The notes beneath the pieces are model-generated. The model searched no databases. It had not been told where the DNA came from and worked only from the letters and a program-made list of their open reading frames with translations. Of a DNA stretch of 55,960 nucleotides, positions 42,889-53,299 are shown piece by piece. A program made the position numbers and the translations under genes. Numbering within the stretch: the first letter of the stretch is position 1; each line of letters begins with the position of its first letter. The DNA is from Sporotomaculum syntrophicum (GTDB lineage: Bacteria; Bacillota; Desulfotomaculia; Desulfotomaculales; Desulfallaceae): NCBI RefSeq assembly GCF_009932395.1, contig NZ_LSRS01000002.1, positions 86,199 through 142,158 on the forward strand. The letters are read 5' to 3'.

Positions 42889-44766
42889 TTAATGTAAATA
42901 CTTACTGGACTCTCCGTATAGGTTTTCCAGCTCAAAGCCAGGCAGCTTGCCCCGTGGAGTGTAGTAAGTGTGTAATAACTCCCTGGCCCGATCGCTTAAG
43001 GGGTGACCTAAGTATTCCTCGTACAACTTTTTAACTGACGGGTTTTCATGGGCCCGGCGGAGTTCCTTGGAATAATCAATACGGTCCAGGGCATCTGCCC
43101 GGTTGTGCCGGTAGTTTAGGGAAATCTCCTTGTGATCCCTAGTACCAAATATGGGCTGACCACCGCCCCCAACACAACCACCAGGACAGGCCATGATTTC
43201 CGCATAATGGAATTTTTCCCCGGCTCTTAGACGATCCAGCAATCTTCTGGCATTACCGGTGCCGTGGGCAATGGCTACCTTGATTGTCTGCCCTTTAAGC
43301 TCTACTTCCATTTCCTTAAGACCGCTGATACCGCGAAATTCATAATAATCCAGTAAATCCATTTCCTTACCTGTGGTCAGATAATAGGCTGTGCGTACGG
43401 CTGCTTCAATTACACCCCCTGTGGATCCGAAAATTGCCCCGGCTCCGCTAGCGATACCTAATGGTGTGTCATAGTCCTCATCCGGGAGGTCATGGAACTT
43501 GATCCCGGCCTGGCGGATCATCCTGGCCAGTTCCCTGGTTGTCAGCACCCAATCTACATCTTTATAGTGTTTAGTACCAAATTCCGGCCGGGCAGCTTCG
43601 AACTTTTTAGCAGTGCAGGGCATGATGGCCACGACAACGATTTTCTCCGGGTCCAACCCTTGTTTTTCCGCAAAATAAGTCTTAGTCAGTGCTCCAAACA
43701 TCTCATGTGGGGATTTACACGAGGATAAATTTTCGATAAATTCCGGATAAAAATGCTCACAGAATTTTACCCAGCCCGGGCTGCAGGAGGATAGTAGAGG
43801 TAGTTTACCGTGCCCATCCAGCCGTTCCAGCAGCTCATTAGCCTCTTCCATTATGGTTAAATCGGCGCTGAAATCAGTGGCAAAGACCTGATCAAACCCC
43901 AGCCGGCGAAGGGCTGCTACTAATTTACCGGTCACAATGGTTCCCACCGGGTAACCAAAGGATTCACCCAGGGTGACCTGAATGGAAGGGGCAGTCTGTA
44001 CTACAACATATTTATCTTTGTCCTCCAGGGCTTCCCATACCGATTCAATACATTCCTTTTCCACCAGGGAGCCGGTGGGACATGCAATCACACATTGGCC
44101 GCAGGTAATGCAGGCCACTTTGGAAAGATCTTGCATAAAGGCTGGTGCCACCTTCATTTCGAAGCCCCGCCCGAGACCGGAATAAACATTAACTTCTTGT
44201 ACCTTGCTGCAGATAGCCTCGCAGCGGCGGCACTTGATGCACTTGTTATAATCCCGTATGATAAAGGGATTGTCGTTAAAGATAGGAATGTCGTTCATTT
44301 CACCAGTATATTTGATATTTCTGATCCCAAGATCATCAGCTACGTTCTGCAGCTCACAGTTTAAGTTACGTACACAGGTGGTACACTCACGGTGGTGATC
44401 CGACAGTAGCAATTCCACCATCGTGCGTCTTACCCTTCTTGCCCTGGGCGAGTTAGTATATACCGTTAGTCCTTCGAAAACCGGGTAGACACAAGAAGCC
44501 TGTAGGGTCCTAACCCCTTTAATCTCAACCTCTACTAGGCAAACCCGGCAGGAGCCTATTTCATTTATACCTTTTAGATAACATAAGCTTGGTATTTCTA
44601 TTCCCACTGACCGGGAGGCTTCCAGTATGGATGTACCCTCTGGTGCCTTGACCTCACGCCCGTCTATGGTTAGTTTTACTGTTTTCATTTTTATTTCATC
44701 GTGTTCAAATAGATTGCCGGGCTTTTTGATTTCAGGCGTTGGTGTAAATTCCGGAACTATGGGCAT
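42889..44766 (-). CDS. hydA: [FeFe] hydrogenase catalytic subunit HydA (bifurcating type)
   Basis: The 625-aa subunit has a [2Fe-2S] domain (Cys62, 73, 76, 92), a His-Cys3 [4Fe-4S] site (near His124/125, Cys128, 131, 137), two [4Fe-4S] clusters (Cys176/179/182/186 and 219/222/225/229), and H-cluster motifs: SSCSPGW (Cys328), MPCTAKKFE (Cys384) and MACPGGCVGGGGQP (Cys527, 531). The P1 motif has Ser for the usual Thr. With HydB and HydC it forms a trimeric enzyme that couples H2 to ferredoxin and NAD. It overlaps hydB by 35 nt; AAGGGGTG precedes the ATG. Confidence 0.95.
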   Translation of the reverse strand: MPIVPEFTPTPEIKKPGNLFEHDEIKMKTVKLTIDGREVKAPEGTSILEASRSVGIEIPSLCYLKGINEIGSCRVCLVEVEIKGVRTLQASCVYPVFEGLTVYTNSPRARRVRRTMVELLLSDHHRECTTCVRNLNCELQNVADDLGIRNIKYTGEMNDIPIFNDNPFIIRDYNKCIKCRRCEAICSKVQEVNVYSGLGRGFEMKVAPAFMQDLSKVACITCGQCVIACPTGSLVEKECIESVWEALEDKDKYVVVQTAPSIQVTLGESFGYPVGTIVTGKLVAALRRLGFDQVFATDFSADLTIMEEANELLERLDGHGKLPLLSSCSPGWVKFCEHFYPEFIENLSSCKSPHEMFGALTKTYFAEKQGLDPEKIVVVAIMPCTAKKFEAARPEFGTKHYKDVDWVLTTRELARMIRQAGIKFHDLPDEDYDTPLGIASGAGAIFGSTGGVIEAAVRTAYYLTTGKEMDLLDYYEFRGISGLKEMEVELKGQTIKVAIAHGTGNARRLLDRLRAGEKFHYAEIMACPGGCVGGGGQPIFGTRDHKEISLNYRHNRADALDRIDYSKELRRAHENPSVKKLYEEYLGHPLSDRARELLHTYYTPRGKLPGFELENLYGESSKYLH

Positions 44767-46693
44767 GATTGTTCACCCCTTCTTGTACAGCAGCGGTAGC
44801 AGCGGGTATCCGCCGTCCGCCTCTAATAATTGCTTCTTTGGGACACTTAGCTAAACAGACACCACAGCGGACACATTTTTTTGGGTCAATTTTGTAGGGC
44901 GGCTTTTTCTTTTCTCCGCTAATAGCATCCACACCACAGGCTTTGGCACAGATGCCGCAACCGATACATTTGCTTTCAACCACCTGGTAATGCAGCAGTT
45001 CCTTACATACCCCTGCCGGGCAGTGCTTGTCCCTGATGTGGGCTAAATATTCATCACGGAAATAACGCAATGTTGACAGTACCGGGTTGGGTGCAGTTTG
45101 CCCCAGGCCGCATAAAGAGGCGTCCCGGATATCATAAGCTAGTTCTTCCAGAAGTTCCAAGTCTTCCATTTCTGCCTGGCCCTTGGTGATGCGCTGAAGT
45201 ATCTCTAATAATCTCTTGGTGCCAACCCGACAGGGGGTGCAGCGCCCGCAGGACTCGTCCTGGGCAAATTCGACATAAAAGCGGGCTATATCTACCATGC
45301 AATCCCGTTCGTCCATCACAATAAGCCCACCGGATCCCATCATGGAACCTATCTCTTTAAGTGAATCGTAATCCACAGGTTTATCTAAATAATCTTCTGG
45401 TATGCACCCTCCAGAAGGGCCACCTGTTTGCACCGCCTTAAAGCTTCGCTCTCCCTGTATGCCACCACCTATATCATAGATAATTGTGCGCAAGCTGGTA
45501 CCCATAGGCACTTCAATAAGCCCGGTATTGTTAATTTTCCCAGCCATGGAGAACACCTTGGTCCCAGTGCTGGTAGCTACGCCCTGCCCCATATACCACT
45601 GCCAACCCTTTCTAAAAATAAGGGGGACATTAGCCAGGGTCTCTACATTGTTAATAATAGTCGGTTTGCCCCAAAGACCCTCTTGAGCAGGGTAGGGCGG
45701 TCGTGGTCGTGGCTCTCCTCGGGCACCCATAGCTGAGTGCAGAAGAGCAGTCTCCTCACCGCACACAAAAGCTCCTGCTCCTAATTTGATACCTATATCA
45801 AAGGAAAAATCTGTACTAAGGATTTGTTTACCCAATAATCCAACTTCCTGGGCCTGCCGGATAGCCACCTCCAGCCTATCAACCGCAATAGGGTATTCAG
45901 CTCGTACGTAGATATAACCTTGTGATGCGCCTATAGCGTAAGCGGCGATAGTCATGCCTTCTAATACCGCATGGGGGTCTCCCTCAAGGATGCTGCGATC
46001 CATAAAGGCTCCGGGATCTCCCTCATCAGCGTTACATACTACATATTTTGAAGTAACCTCTTGTTGAGAGGCAATTTCCCACTTCTTACCGGCTGGAAAT
46101 CCACCACCACCACGACCGCGTAAACCTGACTTGAGGACTTGATCAATTACATCCGCCGGTCGCTGATTAAGAGCGCCGGCCAAGGCAAAATAGCCGTCTC
46201 GGGCAATATACTCGTTAATATCTTCCGGATTAATTAGTCCGCAGTTTTGCAGCAATACCCGCTGTTGGTTATGAAAAAAGCGGATATCCTCCATTTTTTG
46301 GTGACGCTCTCCCGTATCTGGTTCATGAAACAGCAACTCTTCTACTACTTGCCCTTCCATAAGGTGTTTCTCTACTAGCTTATTAACATCATTTCTCTCA
46401 ACCTGACAGTAAAAAATATTATCTGGTTCAACCAGAACAATGGGACCCTTCTGGCAAAAACCAAAACAGCCGGTTTTAATTACTTTTACCTGTTTCTCAA
46501 GGTTATGCTTTTGCAATTGGTGTAGCAATTCTTCTCGAACTGCCTGGCTGGCTGATGAAGTACAGGCAGTACCGGAACAGACCAACACATGAGTTTCAGT
46601 CTTATTAGTAGCTTCACCCAGTCTAAGTTGAATAGAGGGCAGGTATTTTTCTCTAACGGCCTCCAAATCTTTAATTGACTTGATCATGCTCAT
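44732..46693 (-). CDS. hydB: NuoF-like hydrogenase subunit HydB
   Basis: The 653-aa subunit has an N-terminal thioredoxin-like [2Fe-2S] domain (VLVCSGTACTSS ... TGCFGFCQKGP), a NuoF-type FMN/NADH core (GRGGGGFPAGKKW, NADEGDPGAFMDRSILEGDPH), a [4Fe-4S] motif (ESCGRCTPCRVGTKRL) and two C-terminal [4Fe-4S] motifs (CIGCGICAKAC, CVRCGVCLAKCP). It carries the flavin that would bifurcate electrons. I prefer the ATG at 46693; a start at 46708 is also possible. It overlaps hydC by about 23 nt. Confidence 0.93.
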   Translation of the reverse strand: MSMIKSIKDLEAVREKYLPSIQLRLGEATNKTETHVLVCSGTACTSSASQAVREELLHQLQKHNLEKQVKVIKTGCFGFCQKGPIVLVEPDNIFYCQVERNDVNKLVEKHLMEGQVVEELLFHEPDTGERHQKMEDIRFFHNQQRVLLQNCGLINPEDINEYIARDGYFALAGALNQRPADVIDQVLKSGLRGRGGGGFPAGKKWEIASQQEVTSKYVVCNADEGDPGAFMDRSILEGDPHAVLEGMTIAAYAIGASQGYIYVRAEYPIAVDRLEVAIRQAQEVGLLGKQILSTDFSFDIGIKLGAGAFVCGEETALLHSAMGARGEPRPRPPYPAQEGLWGKPTIINNVETLANVPLIFRKGWQWYMGQGVATSTGTKVFSMAGKINNTGLIEVPMGTSLRTIIYDIGGGIQGERSFKAVQTGGPSGGCIPEDYLDKPVDYDSLKEIGSMMGSGGLIVMDERDCMVDIARFYVEFAQDESCGRCTPCRVGTKRLLEILQRITKGQAEMEDLELLEELAYDIRDASLCGLGQTAPNPVLSTLRYFRDEYLAHIRDKHCPAGVCKELLHYQVVESKCIGCGICAKACGVDAISGEKKKPPYKIDPKKCVRCGVCLAKCPKEAIIRGGRRIPAATAAVQEGVNNHAHSSGIYTNA

Positions 46694-47276
46694 ACTTTTC
46701 ACCTGCATCCTGTTCCTGGTATTTTTTTAATATGCCGGTTAAATCAGCTGGGTTTAATCTGCCATGTACCTCTTCGTCTACAGTCATTACCGGAGCCATG
46801 CCGCAGGCACCAATACAGCGAGTGCTTCTTACCGTAAACAGACCATCAGTACTGGTTTCCTGTGCATCCAGCTTTAATTCCTCTTTAAGCTTATCAATAA
46901 TCTCACTGGCACCCTTAACATAACAGGCGGTTCCCATGCAGACATTAACAGAGTGTTTGCCCTTAGGTTCGGTAACAAAAAGGGTGTAAAAAGTGACCAC
47001 CCCGTTAACTTCGCTTACCGGGATATCCATTTTCAAAGCTACGTAGGCCTGTACTTCCTGGGGCAGGTAGCCAAATATTTTTTGGGCGCTGTGTAATACC
47101 CTGATTAACTCACCCTTTTGGCCTCGGTAACGCTCTAGTACCTTGTCAAGTTCAATATATTTGTGGTCTTTGGTTTTTTCCGTACTCCTCTTCTTGTGCT
47201 TTATTTCGGTTTCAGTCATCGGAGGAATTATTATCTGTTCGTCGTGGAATTGTTCTTGTTTGGTCGCTTCTTCCAT
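46671..47276 (-). CDS. hydC: NuoE-like hydrogenase subunit HydC
   Basis: The 201-aa subunit is NuoE-like: ELIRVLHSAQKIFGYLPQEVQAYVALKMDIP, VVTFYTLFV, and the [2Fe-2S] ligands CMGTACYVKGA and TRCIGACGMAPV. The N-terminal 50 residues are charged and precede the family domain, longer than usual. GGAGGTG lies before the ATG. It is the first gene of hydCBA. The upstream region shows no clear Rex-type operator. Confidence 0.92.
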   Translation of the reverse strand: MEEATKQEQFHDEQIIIPPMTETEIKHKKRSTEKTKDHKYIELDKVLERYRGQKGELIRVLHSAQKIFGYLPQEVQAYVALKMDIPVSEVNGVVTFYTLFVTEPKGKHSVNVCMGTACYVKGASEIIDKLKEELKLDAQETSTDGLFTVRSTRCIGACGMAPVMTVDEEVHGRLNPADLTGILKKYQEQDAGEKYEHDQVN

Positions 47277-47511
47277 ATAGTCACCTCCGGATAAAACATA
47301 TTTGAAACATCATTGCATGATAAAGGTAATAGATCATCATGCATGTAAAGATTATTATATGTAAATTTGACCTTAATATCCCGTGCTTAAAACCCTAATA
47401 ATTGGCTGTAATCACTTTATGATTTTTTGCTCTCGGAATTATAGAAAAAACTAAAGGCTGGATAAGAATAAGAAGTAATAAACTCTGGATTTGCATAAGA
47501 GAGGAGGTAAA

Positions 47512-47586
47512 TTGTTTAATAAAAGTCGGTATATATCAATACTTATAGGTCTTTTGGGAATACCGGTGGAACTTAGTGGGGAATAG
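47512..47586 (+). CDS. Possible 24-aa peptide
   Basis: A TTG start is preceded by GAGGAGGT 4-5 nt upstream and gives LFNKSRYISILIGLLGIPVE plus four residues. The middle is hydrophobic and could span the membrane. Nothing else supports it; it may be a leader or a relic. Confidence 0.25.
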   Translation: MFNKSRYISILIGLLGIPVELSGE

Positions 47587-47652
47587 TCAGGCGACAGATA
47601 GTTAAAGAAATATTGGCCACATAATAAGATTTATTAATCTCTACCAGTCCTT

Positions 47653-47683
47653 TAGGTTCTGTGGTCCTGCGCCACAGAACCTA
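47653..47683. repeat. Conserved hairpin, copy 2
   Basis: A perfect 12-bp stem (TAGGTTCTGTGG / CCACAGAACCTA) encloses TCCTGCG on the plus strand. It lies about 295 nt downstream of the 75-aa gene, nearly the distance of copy 1 from its gene (275 nt). Confidence 0.7.
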
Positions 47684-47977
47684 ATTTTATCATACAAACA
47701 TAAACATTGTGTTAAAATCATATGTCAAATTTCTTTGCTGTTATGTCTAATTAACACATGTTCTGCTAGTTGGACCTAAACTCTTGCGCTAACGATCAGG
47801 CTAAAAGTAATACATAACACGCTTAACTGGGTGCAATTTGGCTCTTTTTATTATAATGGATTTTCCATTAATTATAATTATTTATATAGCCTGTTCTCCC
47901 AGTAAATAGCGAATGTTATCTATTACGCCCCCGGTCCAAACTCTACTTGTTATAACTTATAAACCATTGTTTTTTTA

Positions 47978-48205
47978 TTATGATCCGTCTTTAGGGTCCC
48001 CCCTTCCAAGCGGCAACATCAAACCTGGACAATCCTCCAATACACCGCCCAGTTCACCAGGTATCACCGAACCCCGGGATTGTTTCATCAATCCTTGACT
48101 GCTCTCAGGTATCACCACCCCTTCACGGTATATCAAAGGCCATGAGCTTTGGTTACCACCGGGCAAATATTTCTCGCTGATATAATCATAAACAATGTAT
48201 TCCAT
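47978..48205 (-). CDS. Small hypothetical protein, 75 aa, paralog of 42312-42506
   Basis: The protein starts MEYIVYDYISEKYLPGG and has a C-terminal block beginning RGSVIPGELGGV and ending LPLGRGDP. It shares both ends with the 64-aa protein at 42312-42506 but has a longer middle. A GGGGG ribosome-binding site lies about 9 nt before the ATG. No family is recognised. It belongs to the repeated cassette around hydABC. Confidence 0.6.
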   Translation of the reverse strand: MEYIVYDYISEKYLPGGNQSSWPLIYREGVVIPESSQGLMKQSRGSVIPGELGGVLEDCPGLMLPLGRGDPKDGS

Positions 48206-48228
48206 ACCTAAGCACCCCCAGTGATTAT

Positions 48229-48300
48229 TTGTTTAAATGCGCGCGCTAAATTTAAAGCTTATTTTAGGTTTAATAATAGCATAACGGTGCAAATGTTAAA
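48229..48300 (-). promoter_or_regulatory. Conserved upstream box, copy 2
   Basis: On the minus strand this region shows TTTGCAC, TATTAAACCTAAAAT and TTTAGCGCGCGC in the same order as the box at 42521-42610. It lies about 25 nt before the 75-aa gene. Confidence 0.5.
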
Positions 48301-48486
48301 TATTGTCATAATAGTCCTTCTCTATAAACTAGAGCTTCATATCTCTTAATAACATCGTTTTAAATAGCTTATCTGGTAATAATACCCAATTTAATATAAA
48401 ATGATATTTCTGTTTATAGTCATTAATTCAAAACCTTACACTTTAAAATAATGGGATATATTTTTTGTTTCTGCTTTCTCGTAATG

Positions 48487-48744
48487 TCCGAACGATTAGA
48501 CCTTCAGTGCAAATTACCCCACTTAGACAGAGCTCAAGTAAAGGAATATATTTATCAGCACCCGGCTTATGCCGGTGCCAAACACGATATCTTTTCAGAT
48601 AATGCGATTGATAAAATTTACCGGTTCTCTAGCAGTGCGGCGAGGCTTGTTAATAAAGCCTGCATGCATTGTATGCTTGACGGAGCGCAGAACGGCCGCC
48701 GAATTATTGATGAACACATGTTGGGCATCATTAGGCAGCAGTAA
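48487..48744 (+). pseudogene. ExeA/TniB-like transposition ATPase, C-terminal relic
   Basis: Only the C-terminal part of an ATP-binding transposition helper remains: LQCKLPHLDRAQVKEYIYQH, then AKHDIFSDNAIDKIYRFSSS and ARLVNKACMHCML. These motifs match the lid region of ExeA-like AAA+ proteins that pair with DDE transposases in Desulfotomaculum. The Walker A and B region is missing upstream, and no transposase is near. It lies at the right edge of the inserted block, beside tRNA-Ser(CGA). Confidence 0.72.
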
Positions 48745-48842
48745 CAAGATAGTTTATTCTGCAAGGACATTTAACGTTATGGTCTTACAAATTTCATGGC
48801 TGTTCCTAATAATTGAAGGTTTCATACCGGGTTTTGAACATA

Positions 48843-48881
48843 AAAAAACCAAGAAGTTACTATTTAAAAACTCCTTGGTTT
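48843..48881 (-). terminator. Terminator after tRNA-Ser(CGA)
   Basis: Arms AAACCAAGGAGTT / AACTTCTTGGTTT (one mismatch) are followed on the minus strand by TTTT. It ends 10 nt from the tRNA 3' end. Confidence 0.75.
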
Positions 48882-48891
48882 CATGATTATA

Positions 48892-48985
48892 TGGCGGAGA
48901 GACAGGGATTCGAACCCTGGAGACCGCTCATCACAGTCTACTCGATTTCGAGTCGAGCGCCTTCGACCAACTCAGCCATCTCTCC
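48892..48985 (-). tRNA. tRNA-Ser(CGA)
   Basis: Class II tRNA with acceptor GGAGAGA / TCTCTCC, long variable arm, encoded CCA, and loop CTCGAAA giving anticodon CGA. It lies 13 nt after the tadA stop and marks the right edge of the inserted block. Confidence 0.95.
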
Positions 48986-48998
48986 ATTATTAAAAGAA

Positions 48999-49460
48999 TT
49001 AACTTTTATTTTTTCTTAATTTCTTAAAAAAACGCTTAAGTATATCCCGGCATTCATCTTCAAGTACACCGGAAACCACCGCTACCTGATGGTTAAATCG
49101 AGGTTCTCTTAGTACATCCATTATAGAATCCACAGCACCAGCTTTGGGGTCCTGAGCACCATATACCAGAGTTTGCACCCGAAATTGAATCATTGCCCCG
49201 GCACACATGGGACACGGTTCCAGTGTAACATATAGTACTGCCCCGTTTAGCCGCCAATCACCTATATGGCGGGCTGCCTCCCTCATCGCCATAATCTCAG
49301 CATGAGCAGTGCTGTCTACTAGTGTTTCTCGCAAATTGTGACCCCGACCTATAATTTTATCGCCCAGTGTCACCACCGCACCAATGGGAACTTCACCTAA
49401 TGCATAAGCTTTCTCAGCTTCCTCTAGGGCTTCACGCATGTATATGGCCTGGTTCAACAA
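48999..49460 (-). CDS. tadA: tRNA-specific adenosine deaminase TadA
   Basis: The 153-aa enzyme converts A34 of tRNA-Arg(ACG) to inosine. The zinc site is His53 in TAHAEIM (Glu55 is the proton shuttle) and Cys83/Cys86 in EPCPMC. The start is a TTG at 49460, with AGGAG about 8 nt upstream. Its likely tRNA substrate, tRNA-Arg(ACG), is encoded 180 nt upstream at 49638-49714. Confidence 0.95.
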   Translation of the reverse strand: MLNQAIYMREALEEAEKAYALGEVPIGAVVTLGDKIIGRGHNLRETLVDSTAHAEIMAMREAARHIGDWRLNGAVLYVTLEPCPMCAGAMIQFRVQTLVYGAQDPKAGAVDSIMDVLREPRFNHQVAVVSGVLEDECRDILKRFFKKLRKNKS

Positions 49461-49478
49461 AGATTCTCCTTAAAATAT

Positions 49479-49554
49479 TGGTGCGCCTGGAGAGACTCGA
49501 ACTCCCGACACGCGGTTTAGGAAACCGCTGCTCTATCCTCTGAGCTACAGGCGC
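49479..49554 (-). tRNA. tRNA-Arg(CCT)
   Basis: A 76-nt tRNA has acceptor GCGCCTG / CAGGCGC, encoded CCA, and loop TTCCTAA giving anticodon CCT for AGG codons. Confidence 0.93.
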
Positions 49555-49637
49555 TGAATAGTTTCTTTTGTGTATAGGTTATTAATAAAATGCAGCGACA
49601 CTACTAGTATATAGTTTTGTGTCGCCGTAAAAAAATA

Positions 49638-49714
49638 TGGCGTGCCTGGAGGGACTCGAACCCCCAACCTTCTGATCCGTAGTCAGATGCTCTATCCAAT
49701 TGAGCCACAGGCAC
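49638..49714 (-). tRNA. tRNA-Arg(ACG)
   Basis: A 77-nt tRNA has acceptor GTGCCTG / CAGGCAC, encoded CCA, and loop CTACGGA giving anticodon ACG. Position 34 is the substrate of TadA, encoded just downstream. Confidence 0.94.
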
Positions 49715-49859
49715 ATATTATTTTCTTCCTCAACATCGCAGGTTTAATTTTAACAAAAGCAGTCCTAAAAGTCAACTAACAAACATATCCCTTATATTTT
49801 TAATAATGATATAACGTAACATTAGAAAACCACGGTTTAATATCCGTGGTTTTCTAAAC

Positions 49860-49954
49860 TGGCGGAGAGACAGGGATTCGAACCCTGGATACGAGTTTTA
49901 GCTCGTATAATCGCTTAGCAGGCGACCGCCTTCGACCTACTCGGCCATCTCTCC
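49860..49954 (-). tRNA. tRNA-Ser(GCT)
   Basis: A 95-nt class II tRNA has acceptor GGAGAGA / TCTCTCC, a long variable arm, encoded CCA, and loop CTGCTAA giving anticodon GCT. Confidence 0.94.
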
Positions 49955-49976
49955 ATGCTGTATCAGTTAATTAAAA

Positions 49977-50066
49977 TGGCGGAGGAGGTGGGATTCGAAC
50001 CCACGGAACCCGTGAAGGTTCAACGGTTTTCAAGACCGCCTCCTTAAACCGCTCGGACACCCCTCC
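49977..50066 (-). tRNA. tRNA-Ser(TGA)
   Basis: A 90-nt class II tRNA has acceptor GGAGGGG / CCTCCTCC-type pairing, a long variable arm, encoded CCA, and loop CTTGAAA giving anticodon TGA. It lies 84 nt after the serS stop. Confidence 0.93.
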
Positions 50067-50150
50067 AGTCAATTTCAATCAACCAGAGACAATAAGAAGT
50101 ATAACATAGTAAGAGTACCATGTCAATAAATCCATGCCTCATTACTAGTG

Positions 50151-51479
<1,329 letters not shown>

Positions 51480-51564
51480 TTATAAATAAAAAAATCAAGT
51501 TGACTGATACCTATCGTTTAATAATGACAAGCTTTATTACTATTATAACTGTTCAATGTTTAGA

Positions 51565-51592
51565 TAAAACAAAAATGTCGGCTTAAGCCGAC
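51565..51592 (-). terminator. Terminator after serA
   Basis: A perfect 20-nt palindrome (ATGTCGGCTTAAGCCGACAT) is followed on the minus strand by TTTTTGTTTT. It lies 33 nt after the serA stop. Confidence 0.85.
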
Positions 51593-51625
51593 ATAATTGT
51601 ACCATATTTATGCATCCAAGTAAAA

Positions 51626-53215
51626 CTACAGGCTAATAAACTTAATATCCAACACACCGTCTATCTCAGTAATAGCTTTTAAAACTTCATCAGGAACTGG
51701 ACAATCAACAGAAAGCATCATCACGGCTTTGCCTCCGATTTCCTTACGTCCCACCTGCATACTAGCAATATTAATATTATGTTCACCAATTATTGTACCC
51801 ACAGGACCAATGATCCTGGGTTTATCCATATGAGGTATATAAAGCATATTTCCTTCGGGTATAGCATCAATCCTGTAACCATCGATCATAACAATTCGTG
51901 GGTCATTATCCTGGAATAGGGTTCCGCATACCGCCTTCTCTCCCTTATCCGATATCACTTTCAAAGTGATTAAACTAGCATACCCTTCAGCCTCGCCACC
52001 AACGGTTTGTTCAACAGTGATACCGCGGTTTTTAGCAAGCAAAGGTGCATTAACATAGTTCACTGATTCTTGTAAAATGGGATCCAGGAAACCCTTCAAC
52101 ACCGCAGTAGTAACTGGCTTAACATCTTCCTGAGCCAAGTCCCCATTATATATAATTTCTAACTTATTTACCCGACCTTCTACAAGCTGAGCCTGGAATT
52201 TGCCAAGCCTTTCAGCCAGCTTTAAATAAGGCTGAATCTTAACCATTACCTCAGGATTAACTGACGGAACGTTTACTGTATTATGCACTACATCATCATG
52301 AAGCGCATTCACAATTTCCTTGGCTACATCTATAGCCACGTTAAGCTGAGCTTCTTCAGTTGACGCACCCAAGTGAGGAGTAGCAATAAAATTATTCAAT
52401 TCAAATAAGGGACTTTCTGTGGTTGGTTCTTTTTCAAAAACGTCCAGTGCCGCACCAGCAACTTTACCAGACTTCATGTACTTATATAGGACAGCCTCAT
52501 CAATAATACCACCACGAGCACAATTAATAATCCGCACACCGTCCTTCATGACAGCAAAGGCTTGTTCATTCAACATATTGCTGGTTTCTTTTGTTTTTGG
52601 CATATGCACGGTAATAAAATCAGCTGTTTTCAATAATTCTTCCAAGGTAGCCAGCTTAATCCCCATATCCGCTGCTTTTTCTGCAGAAATATACGGGTCG
52701 TAGCCTATAATATCCATTTCTAAAGCCTGTGCACGACGAGCAACTGCTGAGCCGATTCTGCCCAAACCGATAATTCCTAGTTTTTTACCCCGAAGCTCAA
52801 CACCCACAAAGGAATTTTTATCCCAAGTACCATTTTTTAATTTAGTGGCTGCCTGGGGAATATTCCTAGCTAGGGACAGCATCAAAGCAACAGTTTGTTC
52901 AGTGGCAGCGATGGTATTACCGTCCGGTGCGTTAACCACCAGCACACCGTGCTGTGTAGCAGCATCAAGATCAATATTATCTACACCAACACCCGCCCGG
53001 CCTACTATTTTTAATTTAGATGCATTTTCCAACACCTTAGGTGTCACCTTGGTAGCGCTGCGCACAATCATAGCATCATATTCGCCGATTACAGCTGACA
53101 GCTCATCTTCAGTCATTTTAGTGCCAATAACCACTTCGATATCCGATTCTTTGTACAGTGGTTCTAAACCTTCTGGCGCAACATCATCCATCGCTAAGAC
53201 TTTAAATTTTGCCAT
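51626..53215 (-). CDS. serA: D-3-phosphoglycerate dehydrogenase (long form)
   Basis: The 529-aa enzyme oxidises 3-phosphoglycerate in serine synthesis. Segments in order: N-terminal substrate domain, Rossmann GLGRIGSAVARRAQ (about residues 150-163), RGGIIDEAVL and FEKEPTTESPLFELNNFIATPHLGASTEEAQ, then an intervening (ASB) domain (about 310-450) and a C-terminal ACT domain (455-529) for serine feedback. GGTGGAGGTG lies before the ATG. The usual aminotransferase gene upstream is decayed, leaving serA as the only intact gene of this leader. Confidence 0.96.
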   Translation of the reverse strand: MAKFKVLAMDDVAPEGLEPLYKESDIEVVIGTKMTEDELSAVIGEYDAMIVRSATKVTPKVLENASKLKIVGRAGVGVDNIDLDAATQHGVLVVNAPDGNTIAATEQTVALMLSLARNIPQAATKLKNGTWDKNSFVGVELRGKKLGIIGLGRIGSAVARRAQALEMDIIGYDPYISAEKAADMGIKLATLEELLKTADFITVHMPKTKETSNMLNEQAFAVMKDGVRIINCARGGIIDEAVLYKYMKSGKVAGAALDVFEKEPTTESPLFELNNFIATPHLGASTEEAQLNVAIDVAKEIVNALHDDVVHNTVNVPSVNPEVMVKIQPYLKLAERLGKFQAQLVEGRVNKLEIIYNGDLAQEDVKPVTTAVLKGFLDPILQESVNYVNAPLLAKNRGITVEQTVGGEAEGYASLITLKVISDKGEKAVCGTLFQDNDPRIVMIDGYRIDAIPEGNMLYIPHMDKPRIIGPVGTIIGEHNINIASMQVGRKEIGGKAVMMLSVDCPVPDEVLKAITEIDGVLDIKFISL

Positions 53216-53299
53216 TTATTACACCTCCACCAAAACTTTCCGGGCAGTTTAACACCTGCACCAAATCAACAGAGTAACAATTTTTTATGCAAACTTATT

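Larger units (their letters stand above)
47277..47977. other. Intergenic region upstream of hydC
   Basis: About 700 AT-rich nt hold the hydC upstream region, a tiny frame at 47512-47586, and a hairpin at 47653-47683. No other gene is seen. Confidence 0.45.

Noticed and set aside
41414-47512. Rex or FNR operators before nifJ and hydC
   Set aside because: No convincing palindrome of either consensus was found.
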